Shown here piece after piece: positions 8,526 to 16,765 of a DNA stretch of 51,674 nucleotides. The number at the start of each line of letters is the position of its first letter. The stretch's first letter is position 1. The notes beneath the pieces were generated by a model. The model saw only the letters and a program-made list of their open reading frames with translations, was not told where the DNA came from and ran no database searches. Both the position numbers and the translations under genes were made by a program. Where the stretch lies: assembly GCA_020438395.1 (NCBI GenBank), contig JAGQUR010000006.1, positions 1-51,674 of the forward strand. Reading direction: 5' to 3'. Source of the stretch: Solirubrobacterales bacterium. GTDB lineage: Bacteria > Actinomycetota > Thermoleophilia > Solirubrobacterales > 70-9.

Positions 8526-10669
8526 CTCCAGTCCGCGGTCAAGAGTTTGCGAGAGGATTCCTCGGCCTCGTGGCGGTCCTCTTCGCCTGCCTGACGATCC
8601 AGGCCCAGCCGGCGAACGCCGGCCTCGAAAAGACAGCCGAGTGGGGTGGGAGCAGCTTTGCGGCGTTCCTGTCGCTGCAGTCGGTCGCGCTTGACAGCAA
8701 CGGCAATGCGTACGTTTCGGAGTACGGACAGAACCGGATCATCCGGGTCGGAATCGAAGATGTCGCCGACCTGAACTGGCAGGTGAGTTCGATGCCGGAT
8801 CCAGCCAGGCTGTTCGATATCCGGATAGATCTCGCAATCGATGACAGCGACCACATTTACGCGACCGACAATCTGACCGGAACGATCAGGAAGTTCTCGA
8901 CCAATGGAGACCTGCTGGCCAGCTGGACGCCCGCGGTCCCGGACGGAACGGTCCTACAGTCGATCGCCTGGGAATCCGGATCGGTCTGGGTGTTGACCAA
9001 CACGGAAGTCCTGAGGTTCGCCCCCGACGGAACACCCCAGGGAAGCTGGGGTGGGTTCGAATCGAGCTGCTGCGCGGCGAATCCGATCATCCGGGGTGAC
9101 GGGAACGGTCACCTGGTCATCGCTGCCCTGAAGGTCGAGCCCGGCGTCACTTCGGCCACCAAGTCTGTCTACAAGTTCGACCCCGACGGGACCCTGATCT
9201 CGAAGTGGTCGCTGCCCGCCGTGATCATCCAGCAATGGCCGGGGTCCTACCCCATCGGCTACTCGGGCCTCGCGGTCGATGGGTCGGGCGATATCTGGGT
9301 GTCGTCGCAGGGGATGGACCCGGCTATCCAGAAGATCGGCCCCGGCGGACTCGAAGGGCCTGGAGTCGACACTCCGTACAGCGCCTCGCCGAATGCCATG
9401 GCGATTGACACCGGGGGGAATTTCTGGACGGTGCTCCTCGGGGGCCTGAAACGGATCGATGCCTCCGGGGATGTCACGGGAACCTGGGGGAAGAAGGACT
9501 TCCCGAGGTACGCCTTCGACACGACCGGTCAGGTCGGTTCGGTTGCGGCCCTCGCGGCGGGGTCCGACGGAACCGTCGGGGTCTTCGACTATGAACTGGA
9601 AAGGGTCCACACCTTCACTGCAGCCGGCGATCCCCTCACCAGGGTTGAAGACATCATCGGTTCCCCGCCCGCGAAGGAAGCAGTGAACCTCTACCTGGCC
9701 GATGACGGCACGATCGAGATTTTCAATCGAGTCACGGAGAAGCTCACCCGCTTCGACAGTGACGGAAACCTTCTGGGAGAGACCGACTTCCCGCTCGAGG
9801 GAGCGATCCGGGATTTCAACCGCGACCCGTCCGGCGGATACGTCGCGGTGGGGGGGAACCCGACCCGGATCGTCCGCTTCGACTCCGCGGGAACTGAAAC
9901 GGCCAGTTGGCCTTCGGTCTCGAGTTTCTACGACCATGGGGGTCTGCCCTGGTACGGGGGGAAGGTCGTGGCCGATTCGAGTGGCCGCATCTATGCGACG
10001 GATGGCTCCCGGATCGACGCCTACTCGTCGACGGGTGATTTCAGGGAAAGCCTGAAGATCCTCGAAGACGAATGCGTCGGTTATGGCGCCGCCATCATGG
10101 ACCTGGCGGTTGACTCCGAGGACAACCTCTATGCCCTGGTTCAGCCACAGGACGATGACGGCCAGGTCGCCGTTTTCAAGTTCAACCCGGACCTTCAGGA
10201 AGCATGGAGCGAGGAGACTCCGGGCTACCAGACCCATCTCGCGGTCGGACCCGATGGTTCCATCTACCTCGGCGGCCGCGGAAAGGTAAGCCGGTACACG
10301 GCCTCCGAGCCGCTGGGGTCACTGGAACCACCGGTTTGCGAGATCGAACCGGTTCCGCCGGTCGGCGATTTCAAGGTGAGGAAAGTCGTTTTCGGCCCCG
10401 GCCGGCACTGGGCGAAGGTCAGGGTCTATGCGCCGGAGAAGGGCCGGATCACACTCAGCGGCAGGAAGGCGATCACCCGCCGGGTGACGGCGGTCCGGAG
10501 TGGCGTCTACCCGGTGTCGATCACTGTCAGGCCCCGTTACCTGATGACCGCCCGGAAGGTTCGACGGTTCAAGGTCTCGGTGCGCATCGGTTTCGTCGGG
10601 CCCAACACCGACACCTCGCGCGCTTTGACCATCAGGCTGAAGAGCAGGCTTCGCAACCTTCGCCGGTGA
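8522..10669 (+). CDS. Secreted NHL-repeat beta-propeller protein, copy B
   Basis: This 715-residue paralogue of the preceding gene is coupled to it by a 4-bp ATGA overlap. It has a signal peptide (VAVLFACLTIQAQPANAG), the same opening motifs (VALDSNGNAYVSEYGQNRIIRV), central blades ending in SGDIWVSSQG and VDSEDNLYALV, and the same basic C-terminal domain (AKVRVYAPEKGRITLSG, then ALTIRLKSRL). The pair probably forms one secreted unit of related propellers. Divergence is extensive, so the duplication is old. No enzymatic motif was found. Confidence 0.85.
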   Translation: MTPVRGQEFARGFLGLVAVLFACLTIQAQPANAGLEKTAEWGGSSFAAFLSLQSVALDSNGNAYVSEYGQNRIIRVGIEDVADLNWQVSSMPDPARLFDIRIDLAIDDSDHIYATDNLTGTIRKFSTNGDLLASWTPAVPDGTVLQSIAWESGSVWVLTNTEVLRFAPDGTPQGSWGGFESSCCAANPIIRGDGNGHLVIAALKVEPGVTSATKSVYKFDPDGTLISKWSLPAVIIQQWPGSYPIGYSGLAVDGSGDIWVSSQGMDPAIQKIGPGGLEGPGVDTPYSASPNAMAIDTGGNFWTVLLGGLKRIDASGDVTGTWGKKDFPRYAFDTTGQVGSVAALAAGSDGTVGVFDYELERVHTFTAAGDPLTRVEDIIGSPPAKEAVNLYLADDGTIEIFNRVTEKLTRFDSDGNLLGETDFPLEGAIRDFNRDPSGGYVAVGGNPTRIVRFDSAGTETASWPSVSSFYDHGGLPWYGGKVVADSSGRIYATDGSRIDAYSSTGDFRESLKILEDECVGYGAAIMDLAVDSEDNLYALVQPQDDDGQVAVFKFNPDLQEAWSEETPGYQTHLAVGPDGSIYLGGRGKVSRYTASEPLGSLEPPVCEIEPVPPVGDFKVRKVVFGPGRHWAKVRVYAPEKGRITLSGRKAITRRVTAVRSGVYPVSITVRPRYLMTARKVRRFKVSVRIGFVGPNTDTSRALTIRLKSRLRNLRR

Positions 10670-10711
10670 AGGTGGACTGTCCCTGTGACCCGGGATATAG
10701 GGTCCGTGGTC

Positions 10712-11743
10712 ATGATCAGGTCCAACCCTTCCGGCAGGCGGAAAGTCCTCCTCGCCGCGGCCGCCCTGTCGATCCTTATTGCTTCCCTGGCTATCAGTGC
10801 CTGCGGCTCCTCTTCCTCTGATTCCGGAGATGGGACCCTGGCCGCGGCCGACGGCTGCAGCCAGACATCGACGGACGGGAACCTGACCGTGGTTCCGATC
10901 GACATCGAGCCTTACAAGACCGATTCCAGTCCCGAGGGTTACTTCGCGATCGCCTATGTCTGCGTCGGCGACAGCAAGAATCCCCTTCCCTTCAAGATCG
11001 ACACCGGGGCTTCGAACACGCTGTTCACTCCGGCAGCCGCCAAAGAAGCCGGGCTGAAGACGACGGAGGGCGATTTCTCCGCCGGTGCCAACTGCCTGAT
11101 CGAGACCAGGAACGCGAAGCTCTCCGGCTGGTCGCTGGCCGGGATGCCCCTGCCGGAGACCACAGTGCATGTAGCGAAGTCGCCTGAGGTAGAGGTCGGC
11201 GGGATCACCCCTGTGGGCCTGCTCGGCTCGGATGTCCTCAGCCGGTTCGGCGCCTTCCGCGTTGACTACGAAGGCTCGAGGGCGGTCTTCACGACCATTG
11301 CACCCGGAGAGAAGATCGACCCCGAGGCATTGGACGATCTCGCCGGCGGATCACCTGAGCTGAAGGCCCCGATGGACGTCCAGTCCGAGCAGGGTTCGGT
11401 AACGATGACGGTTCCGGTCCGCTTCGGTTCGGGCCCGCAACTGAAGATGTCACCGGACACGGGAGCGACGTGGACTATCGCCAGTTCAAAGGTGGCGAAG
11501 CAGCAGGACCTCGAACCGACGGGTGATACGGACAAGGTCGGGACCGCCTGCGGAAGCACCAAGGTCACCTTCTACGAGAGCGGAGACTGGACCCTGGCCG
11601 GTTCGGATCTTCCCGCCCAGGAGATCGGTACGACGGAGGGTCTTGTCGGAATCGACGGTTTGCTCGGGGCCGACGTGATGGAGCATTACGGCACGGTCAC
11701 CTTCGACTACGCCGGCGGCCAGTTGCTTCTTGGCACGGGCTGA
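10712..11743 (+). CDS. Lipoprotein with two retropepsin-like aspartic protease domains
   Basis: This 343-residue protein has a lipoprotein signal with lipobox AISAC (Cys31). A retropepsin-like lobe follows with the active-site motif FKIDTGASNTLF (Asp97) and the closing motif GLLGSDVLSRFG...VDYEG (about 169-188). A second lobe repeats the pattern: MSPDTGATWTI (Asp249) and GLLGADVMEHYGTVTFDYAGG near the C-terminus. Two DTG-containing lobes in one chain would give an intramolecular dimer like pepsin, but each lobe resembles bacterial single-domain aspartyl proteases. A GTG at 10685 is an alternative start with a fair ribosome site; the ATG gives the more usual lipoprotein signal length. It follows the NHL pair on the same strand. 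Confidence 0.8.
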   Translation: MIRSNPSGRRKVLLAAAALSILIASLAISACGSSSSDSGDGTLAAADGCSQTSTDGNLTVVPIDIEPYKTDSSPEGYFAIAYVCVGDSKNPLPFKIDTGASNTLFTPAAAKEAGLKTTEGDFSAGANCLIETRNAKLSGWSLAGMPLPETTVHVAKSPEVEVGGITPVGLLGSDVLSRFGAFRVDYEGSRAVFTTIAPGEKIDPEALDDLAGGSPELKAPMDVQSEQGSVTMTVPVRFGSGPQLKMSPDTGATWTIASSKVAKQQDLEPTGDTDKVGTACGSTKVTFYESGDWTLAGSDLPAQEIGTTEGLVGIDGLLGADVMEHYGTVTFDYAGGQLLLGTG

Positions 11744-11782
11744 TTTCACCCGGGTCCGCGCAGAGGGGGGAAGATAGGTCAT

Positions 11783-12025
11783 ATGAACGAGCAAGAGGCG
11801 AATGCAAGATGCGCGGAACTGGCCGGGAGCAGCCCCGACCGGGAAACCCACAGCTGGATCGCGAAAGAGCAGGCCGACGGCACCTGGATGGTGGTCAAGC
11901 TGGCTGTCCCGCCACCGAAGGCACCCGAATCGGTGAAGACGGTCAGCGAGAAGGACCAGGCCGGCAAAGAGGACCCCAGAACCCCGCTCGAACAGAACTT
12001 CCCGCCATACGGCATCGGGATGTGA
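11783..12025 (+). CDS. Small hypothetical protein
   Basis: This 80-residue protein starts NEQEANARCAELAGSSPDRETHSWIAKEQADGTW and ends in a proline-rich tail (PLEQNFPPYGIGM). I do not recognise a named family. A purine-rich ribosome site (GGGGGGAAG) precedes the ATG at the right distance and a near-perfect 15-bp terminator hairpin follows, supporting a real gene. The first half looks like a small alpha/beta module and the tail is disordered. No membrane segment or signal is present. Confidence 0.6.
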   Translation: MNEQEANARCAELAGSSPDRETHSWIAKEQADGTWMVVKLAVPPPKAPESVKTVSEKDQAGKEDPRTPLEQNFPPYGIGM

Positions 12026-12084
12026 ACTGGTTCTCCCGGCTGCTTGGTCGTGACGTCGAGCCTTCCTGGGCAGCATGCGTGCTT

Positions 12085-12120
12085 GTGGGAGCCCGAACCT
12101 GAGTTGGTTCGGGCTCCCAC
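12085..12120. terminator. Bidirectional transcription terminator hairpin
   Basis: A perfect 15-bp inverted repeat (GTGGGAGCCCGAACC, loop TGAGTT, then its complement) lies between two convergent genes ending at 12025 and 12140. There is no long T-run, as is common in high-GC bacteria. The location and stem quality argue for a shared terminator. Confidence 0.8.
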
Positions 12121-12139
12121 CGCCTACCGCCAGACCGCG

Positions 12140-12601
12140 TCAGTCAGCCCGCTCGGTCTGGACTTTGAGTACGTTGAACTGCTTGTCGAGAGAGACGGTC
12201 AGTTCGCTGGAACCCTTGGTCAGGTCGACCTGGTAGGCGGTGCCGGCCGGGGAGGCCTGCTCGCCGTTGTCCTGCTCATCACCCTGCTCGGGAGCGTCGT
12301 TGGTCTCGGCGGTCACTTGCCGGACCGTGCCGCCGGTCCTGGCCACCGCGGCTGCCTCGGCCTTCGCTGCGGCTGATGCCGAAACTGCCTCGCCCGGATC
12401 GGCCACCTCCTGGCCGTCTTCGCCTTTGTTGTCGTCCGCACCTTCCGGGAGAGACTCGTTCTCGTTGGCCGCTGCCTTCTCCTGGGCACCCTGGTCCTCG
12501 CCCGAGTTGCCATTAGTGGCCGAAGCGATCGCAGCGCCGCCGAGGGCGAGGGCAGCGAGCGCCAACAGCGACGCGAGTATTTTCTTGATCTTGGATGTCA
12601 T
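12140..12601 (-). CDS. Secreted PepSY-like protein
   Basis: This 153-residue protein begins at the ATG at 12601, preceded by AGAAGGAAG; a start five codons upstream is less well placed. It has a signal peptide (ILASLLALAALALGGAAIASA), a disordered acidic region rich in Glu/Asp/Asn (about 33-80), and a C-terminal part with EAAAVARTGGTVRQVTAE and AYQVDLTKGSSELTVSLDKQFNVL, resembling the PepSY fold (a helix, then strands). PepSY proteins are commonly adjacent to two-component systems and act outside the membrane, some as regulators or protease inhibitors. It is divergent from the response regulator at 12755 and shares with it an intergenic region holding two copies of the local operator motif. 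Confidence 0.75.
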   Translation of the reverse strand: MTSKIKKILASLLALAALALGGAAIASATNGNSGEDQGAQEKAAANENESLPEGADDNKGEDGQEVADPGEAVSASAAAKAEAAAVARTGGTVRQVTAETNDAPEQGDEQDNGEQASPAGTAYQVDLTKGSSELTVSLDKQFNVLKVQTERAD

Positions 12602-12651
12602 GGTCTTCCTTCTCATCTGGCCGATTGGATCGGCACGTTTCCAATGAGGCG

Positions 12652-12685
12652 AGTATGTGTTCGCGTCCCTGAACTTCTCCTGACC
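12652..12685 (-). promoter_or_regulatory. Predicted response-regulator box and -10 for the PepSY gene
   Basis: Read on the minus strand, 12685-12669 is GGTCAGGAGAAGTTCAG, two TCAG-type half sites repeated with an 11-bp period. Eleven bases later a -10-like CATACT lies at 12657-12652. This is the architecture of OmpR/PhoP-type activated promoters, where the second half site replaces the -35 element. The same motif and spacing recur before three neighbouring genes. Confidence 0.6.
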
Positions 12686-12695
12686 GGACGTGGTT

Positions 12696-12729
12696 TTTCA
12701 GGAGGCGTTCAGGTCTGTCGGCGATGATT
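12696..12729 (+). promoter_or_regulatory. Predicted response-regulator box upstream of the regulator gene
   Basis: The plus-strand sequence 12696-12712, TTTCAGGAGGCGTTCAG, repeats the direct-repeat motif seen on the other strand of the same intergenic region. A weak -10-like element (GATGAT or ATGATT) follows 10-11 bp later, and the regulator ATG is at 12755. The arrangement suggests autoregulation of the two-component operon. Confidence 0.5.
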
Positions 12730-12754
12730 GAACGGCCATGAATCGAGTGGACAG

Positions 12755-13420
12755 ATGAAATCGAACGTACTTGTGGTCGAGGACAACCCGGAGCTTCGGC
12801 GGCTGCTGAACGAAGGTCTCGAGGAGGAAGGTTTCGAGGTCGATCTGGCCCGGGACGGACGCGAAGCCCTGATGTTGGCCGACTCGCGCAAGCACGACCT
12901 GCTCGTGATTGACATTGGCCTGCCGGACTCCGACGGCCGGGATGTCTGCCAGGCCCTCAAGTCAAATGGAGTGGACGCACCGGTCCTGTTTCTCACAGCC
13001 CGGGATTCGGGCCCGGACCGCGTTTCCGGCTTCAGTGCGGGTGGAGACGATTACCTGACCAAGCCGTTCGTGTTTGCTGAGCTGGTGGCTCGACTACGGG
13101 TTCTCGCCCGGCGCTCGACGCAGGTCGACCGGACCACTGCCGGGGACCTGCGACTCGACCCGGTGAAACACGTCCTGGTCTGCCGGGACGATCAAGCCGA
13201 ACTCACTCCGACCGAGTTTCGATTGACCGGCGCCATGATTGCCCGTTCAGGAGAGGTGATCCGGCGACGGGAGATGATTTCCGCCGCGTGGCCTCCGGGA
13301 GCGATTGTCCACGACAACACAGTGGACGTTTACGTTCGGAGGCTCCGCAAGAAGCTGGAGACGCTCGACAGCGAGACCAGGATCCATACGGTCCACGGTG
13401 TCGGATACCGACTCGAATGA
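12755..13420 (+). CDS. OmpR/PhoB-family response regulator
   Basis: This 221-residue regulator starts at the ATG at 12755; an upstream TTG adds nine residues before the conserved first strand. The receiver domain has the acidic pair Glu9/Asp10, phospho-acceptor Asp53 (VIDIGLPDSDG), Thr81 and Lys103 (LTKPF). The C-terminal winged helix (about 130-221) contains LTPTEFRL and VDVYVRRLRKKL, the recognition-helix region of the PhoB/OmpR class. Its stop overlaps the kinase start as ATGA. Together with the PepSY gene, UppP and the COG4705-like protein it probably controls the 17-bp direct-repeat sites found nearby. Confidence 0.95.
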   Translation: MKSNVLVVEDNPELRRLLNEGLEEEGFEVDLARDGREALMLADSRKHDLLVIDIGLPDSDGRDVCQALKSNGVDAPVLFLTARDSGPDRVSGFSAGGDDYLTKPFVFAELVARLRVLARRSTQVDRTTAGDLRLDPVKHVLVCRDDQAELTPTEFRLTGAMIARSGEVIRRREMISAAWPPGAIVHDNTVDVYVRRLRKKLETLDSETRIHTVHGVGYRLE

Positions 13421-14775
13421 AGGGGACGATCCGGCAGCGCCTCACGGTGGCGGTGGTCAGCATCACGGCGGTGATGCTGACCCTGCTTGTATTGGGTTTC
13501 AACCTTTCGTTGAGATCCAGTCTGGACGGCGACGTGGACCGTTTGCTTCAGGCGAGGGCGCAGGCAACTCTCGACAACGTCGACCTGGAGAACGGGAAGC
13601 TCGAAGTGAACGAGAGCTCCGACGGCGGAGTGGAGGATGCGCTGGTCTGGATCTACGCAAACGGCAAGCCGCTCGAAACCCCCCAGGTGGGCAGCCGGCT
13701 GGACGTGACCGCGGCCTCGCTTGCGGCTCAAGGGTCCGGTGAACGGGATGATGCGGACAGCGACACCAGGCTGCTGGCGGTACCGATAGTCCAGGGAGGC
13801 AAGGAGGTCGGGACAGTGGTCACGGGGGTTTCGCTAGATCCCTACGAGCGAACTGCGGACCGTGCGGCGGTCGCCTCGGTAGTGCTGGCACTGATCATGC
13901 TGATCCTGATCACGATCACTACCGTCCTCGTGGTCGGGAGGGCCCTGAAGCCGGTTTCCAGAATGACCGAGGAAGCCGCGAACTGGAGCGAGCATGATCT
14001 CGACAGGCGGTTCAACGAGGGCGAGCCGACCGACGAACTGACGAAGCTCGCAGCGACTTTCGACACGATGCTGGACCGGATGGCGTACATGGTCCGACAC
14101 GAGCGGAACTTTTCCGCAGAGCTTTCGCACGAGCTCAGGACCCCCCTCTCTGCGATCTCCGCCGAAGCGGAGATCGCCCTTCGGAAGAGCCGAAACCCGG
14201 ACCAGTACCGGAAATCGCTCGAAAGGATCTCCGAACAGGCGAAAGACTTGACGAGGATTCTTGAGACCCTGCTGGATGTCGCCCGGTCCGAGAGCAGCGC
14301 TGTCCCCGAGGAGACGGTCGACCTTTTCGATTCAATCGAGGCAGCCGCCACCGGGACCAGATCCCTCGCAGACCAGTACGGAATCGCGATCGAACTTGAA
14401 CGCCCTCTCACAGACCCGAAGGCACAACTGGCTGGGGACAAGTTTCAGCGAATGATTGCCCCGATCCTCGAGAACGCGGTCACCTACGCGCGGAGTTCAG
14501 TATCGATCTCGGTCCTGACTTCCTCCCGAATGGCCCAAGTGATCGTCAGCGATGACGGTCCGGGGTTCACTCGCGAAGATATCGAGAGTGCCTTCGAGCC
14601 AGGGGTTCGGGGGTCTGCCAGGCGAAACCAGGCCGCTCCGGCCGGAACCGGCCTCGGCCTTGCTCTCGCCAGACGACTCGCGCGGGCCAACGGCGGCGAG
14701 GTCTCGATCGGGGAAGCAGCCGGTCGCACCGAGGTCACCTTGTCGGTCCCGCTGGCATTGGGTTCGGCCACCTGA
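13417..14775 (+). CDS. Sensor histidine kinase
   Basis: This 452-residue kinase has a first membrane helix at about residues 9-30, an extracytoplasmic region to about 148, and a second helix at about 150-175. A HAMP linker follows (LKPVSRMTEEA to about 225), then a HisKA domain with phospho-acceptor His238 (FSAELSHELRTPLSAI). The HATPase domain shows the N box (ENAVTYA), G1 box (SDDGPGF) and G2 box (GTGLGLALARRLARANGG). The ATG at 13417 overlaps the regulator stop. The sensor domain is short and its signal unknown, but the linked UppP and PepSY genes suggest envelope stress or cell-wall status. Confidence 0.95.
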   Translation: MKGTIRQRLTVAVVSITAVMLTLLVLGFNLSLRSSLDGDVDRLLQARAQATLDNVDLENGKLEVNESSDGGVEDALVWIYANGKPLETPQVGSRLDVTAASLAAQGSGERDDADSDTRLLAVPIVQGGKEVGTVVTGVSLDPYERTADRAAVASVVLALIMLILITITTVLVVGRALKPVSRMTEEAANWSEHDLDRRFNEGEPTDELTKLAATFDTMLDRMAYMVRHERNFSAELSHELRTPLSAISAEAEIALRKSRNPDQYRKSLERISEQAKDLTRILETLLDVARSESSAVPEETVDLFDSIEAAATGTRSLADQYGIAIELERPLTDPKAQLAGDKFQRMIAPILENAVTYARSSVSISVLTSSRMAQVIVSDDGPGFTREDIESAFEPGVRGSARRNQAAPAGTGLGLALARRLARANGGEVSIGEAAGRTEVTLSVPLALGSAT

Positions 14776-14777
14776 CC

Positions 14778-14811
14778 GTTCAGAAAATGTTCAGAAGTGC
14801 TGTGTCAATCT
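14778..14811 (+). promoter_or_regulatory. Predicted response-regulator box and -10 upstream of uppP
   Basis: The sequence 14778-14794 is GTTCAGAAAATGTTCAG, the cleanest copy of the half-site repeat (GTTCAG, 5 bp, GTTCAG). Exactly 11 bp later CAATCT at 14806-14811 fits a -10 element. The predicted start point is about 14818, which coincides with an ATG. Confidence 0.6.
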
Positions 14812-14817
14812 CCGGTC

Positions 14818-14853
14818 ATGGCCATACCTGAACATGCTTCGCAACCCGGTTAG
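14818..14853 (+). CDS. Possible leaderless 11-residue leader peptide before uppP
   Basis: The ATG at 14818 lies six bases after the predicted -10, the spacing expected for a leaderless transcript. It encodes MAIPEHASQPG and stops at TAG (14851-14853), in frame with uppP, whose TTG start is only one codon further on. Termination next to a weak TTG start could couple uppP translation to the leader. A second short frame, ATG at 14834, ends in a TGA overlapping the same TTG. No homology supports it; only geometry does. Confidence 0.3.
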   Translation: MAIPEHASQPG

Positions 14854-14856
14854 GGC

Positions 14857-15681
14857 TTGAACTTCCTTCAGAGCATCATTCTCGGTCTGCTTCAGGGCCT
14901 GACCGAGTTTCTTCCGATTTCGTCCAGCGGACATCTTCTGATCATGCCGGCGATTCTGGGATGGGATGACCCCGGAGCAGCCTTCACCGCAACCATTCAG
15001 CTGGGTACCGAGGCCGCCGTCCTGATCTACTTTCGAAAGGATCTCTGGAGGATCGCCCGGACCTGGATAGTTTCCTGGTCCGACCGGGACCTGCGCAGGA
15101 GCCCTGACGCTCGGATGGGGTGGTATCTGGTTATCGCAACGGTTCCGATCGCGTTGCTGGGATTCGCCTTCCAGAATCTGATCGAGACCGCTGCGCGGAA
15201 CCTTTGGCTCGTATCAGGAACCCTGATCGTCTTCGGTCTCGTACTTGGCCTGGCCGACCGGATCGGCGCCCGCACCAGAAGAACTGAAGAACTCTCGTTT
15301 CGTGACGGTGCCCTGATCGGGGTTGCGCAGAGCCTCGCATTGATTCCGGGAGTCTCCCGATCGGGGGCGACGATTAGCGCCGGACTCTTTCTCGGCCTTC
15401 AGCGCGAAGCGGCCGCGAGGTTCTCGTTCCTCCTCGCCATTCCGGCGGTGGTGTTGTCCGGTACCTACGAGTTGCTGAAGATCGTCACCGGCAAGGAACA
15501 TGTCGCCGAACCGCTGCTGAACGTGGCGGTTGCGACGGCCGTCGCGTTCGTGGTTGGCATGGCAGTAATCGCCTGGTTCCTCCGCTATCTCACCACCCAT
15601 TCGCTGAAGATCTTCGTCTGGTACCGGATCGGACTGGGCTGCCTCGTCCTGGTCCTGCTTTCCGCGGGGGCGATTTCCTGA
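14857..15681 (+). CDS. uppP: Undecaprenyl-diphosphatase
   Basis: This 274-residue integral membrane protein shows both UppP/BacA signatures: GLLQGLTEFLPISSSGHLLI at the N-terminus (conserved Glu and Ser-rich loop) and PGVSRSGATI in the middle, plus about seven hydrophobic helices. It removes a phosphate from C55-diphosphate, recycling the lipid carrier of peptidoglycan synthesis and giving bacitracin tolerance. The TTG start places the conserved first helix at the N-terminus. It follows the histidine kinase and carries its own predicted operator and promoter, so the two-component system may control carrier-lipid recycling. Confidence 0.95.
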   Translation: MNFLQSIILGLLQGLTEFLPISSSGHLLIMPAILGWDDPGAAFTATIQLGTEAAVLIYFRKDLWRIARTWIVSWSDRDLRRSPDARMGWYLVIATVPIALLGFAFQNLIETAARNLWLVSGTLIVFGLVLGLADRIGARTRRTEELSFRDGALIGVAQSLALIPGVSRSGATISAGLFLGLQREAAARFSFLLAIPAVVLSGTYELLKIVTGKEHVAEPLLNVAVATAVAFVVGMAVIAWFLRYLTTHSLKIFVWYRIGLGCLVLVLLSAGAIS

Positions 15682-15733
15682 CATTCACCCGGCGCGCCGC
15701 CCGGACTTGCGGACGACGCCCCGGGCAAGTCGA

Positions 15734-16579
15734 TCAGGTGTGGGTGGCTTCGGCTTCCTCCATCTCGGCCTCGACGAGTTCCGGCGGGGTCTGGTCGACC
15801 TTGGTTACCGATAGGTATATGACGAGACCGAGAATCGCTGCGAGGAATATGAAGCTGGTGTCGGTGGTGCCCAGCCCGAGCCCGCCGTCTGAGGTCGGTT
15901 GCGACATCCAGTCGCCGATCGATGCGCCGAGTGGCCGGGTCAGGATGTAGGCGGCCCAGAAAGCAGTGATCGCTCCAAGCCTGAACCTGAAATGAGCGAG
16001 TGCGACGAGCGCGATCGCTCCGGCAAAAATGAGGATCGAAACGAAGTAACCCAGGCCGTATTGCTCGGCAATCTGGTCACCGGCCGAGGTTCCAAGGGCA
16101 AAGGTGAAGAGGATCGCCAGCCAGTAGAAGGCTTCCCGTCTGGTTGTGGTTATCGAGTGGATCGAGAGGGTTCTTTCGAATGCGTACCAGACGATGAAAG
16201 TGATCGCCAGGGCCGCTGAAAATGCAATGGTCGTGGTTTCAAGGGGCACCCCCATGTTGTCGACAAGGTTGTCGGATATCAGGGTGCCGACCACGCTGAT
16301 CAGGACCACGGCGGTCCAGTAGATCCCCGGTACATAGCGCTTGGACCTGAACTGGAAAATCAAAGTGACGATGAGCAGGGCGCCTATCGCATAGGTGGTG
16401 TTGGTCAGACCGAAACCCAGGTCGACGTTCATGTAGTCGGCGGCGGTTTCACCAACCGTGGTGCAGAGGATCTTGATGATCCAGAAGAAGAGGGTTACCT
16501 CCGGAACCTTGTTGAGCATTTGCCGGGTGAGGGATTGGGGCGACCCCGGGATCGGGGCGCTCTCAGCAAGCACGTTCAT
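15734..16579 (-). CDS. COG4705-like multi-pass membrane protein
   Basis: This 281-residue protein starts at the ATG at 16579; further upstream the reading is not protein-like. It has about eight hydrophobic segments and motifs familiar from the COG4705 family, such as LFFWIIKILCTTVGETAADYM, EAFYWLAILFTFALGTSAGD and AFWAAYILTRPLGASIGDW, with acid residues inside membrane segments. The C-terminus is acidic. The family has only an old prediction of involvement in enzyme regulation; a transporter role is plausible but unproven. The gene is convergent with uppP and carries the same operator-promoter module, with a leaderless-type start. Confidence 0.75.
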   Translation of the reverse strand: MNVLAESAPIPGSPQSLTRQMLNKVPEVTLFFWIIKILCTTVGETAADYMNVDLGFGLTNTTYAIGALLIVTLIFQFRSKRYVPGIYWTAVVLISVVGTLISDNLVDNMGVPLETTTIAFSAALAITFIVWYAFERTLSIHSITTTRREAFYWLAILFTFALGTSAGDQIAEQYGLGYFVSILIFAGAIALVALAHFRFRLGAITAFWAAYILTRPLGASIGDWMSQPTSDGGLGLGTTDTSFIFLAAILGLVIYLSVTKVDQTPPELVEAEMEEAEATHT

Positions 16580-16585
16580 GCGGGG

Positions 16586-16619
16586 AGATTGCCCCGGCAA
16601 ACCTGAACGACTCCTGACC
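16586..16619 (-). promoter_or_regulatory. Predicted response-regulator box and leaderless promoter for the COG4705-like gene
   Basis: On the minus strand 16619-16603 reads GGTCAGGAGTCGTTCAG, differing from the PepSY site only in the spacer bases. Eleven bases later CAATCT (16591-16586) matches the uppP -10 exactly. Six bases separate it from the ATG at 16579, so the mRNA would be leaderless. Confidence 0.6.
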
Positions 16620-16765
16620 ATGTCCTGCCCGCCCCCAAACAAGAACCGGATCCAACCGCGAGGCGAGCAGAATTCCGAACCCTCAGGGAATGGGTCATTA
16701 CAGAAAAGTTTGAAGTCAGTTCTGGCGCGGGGTTGAGGGGCTAGTGCGCGAACCATTTGCCCAAG

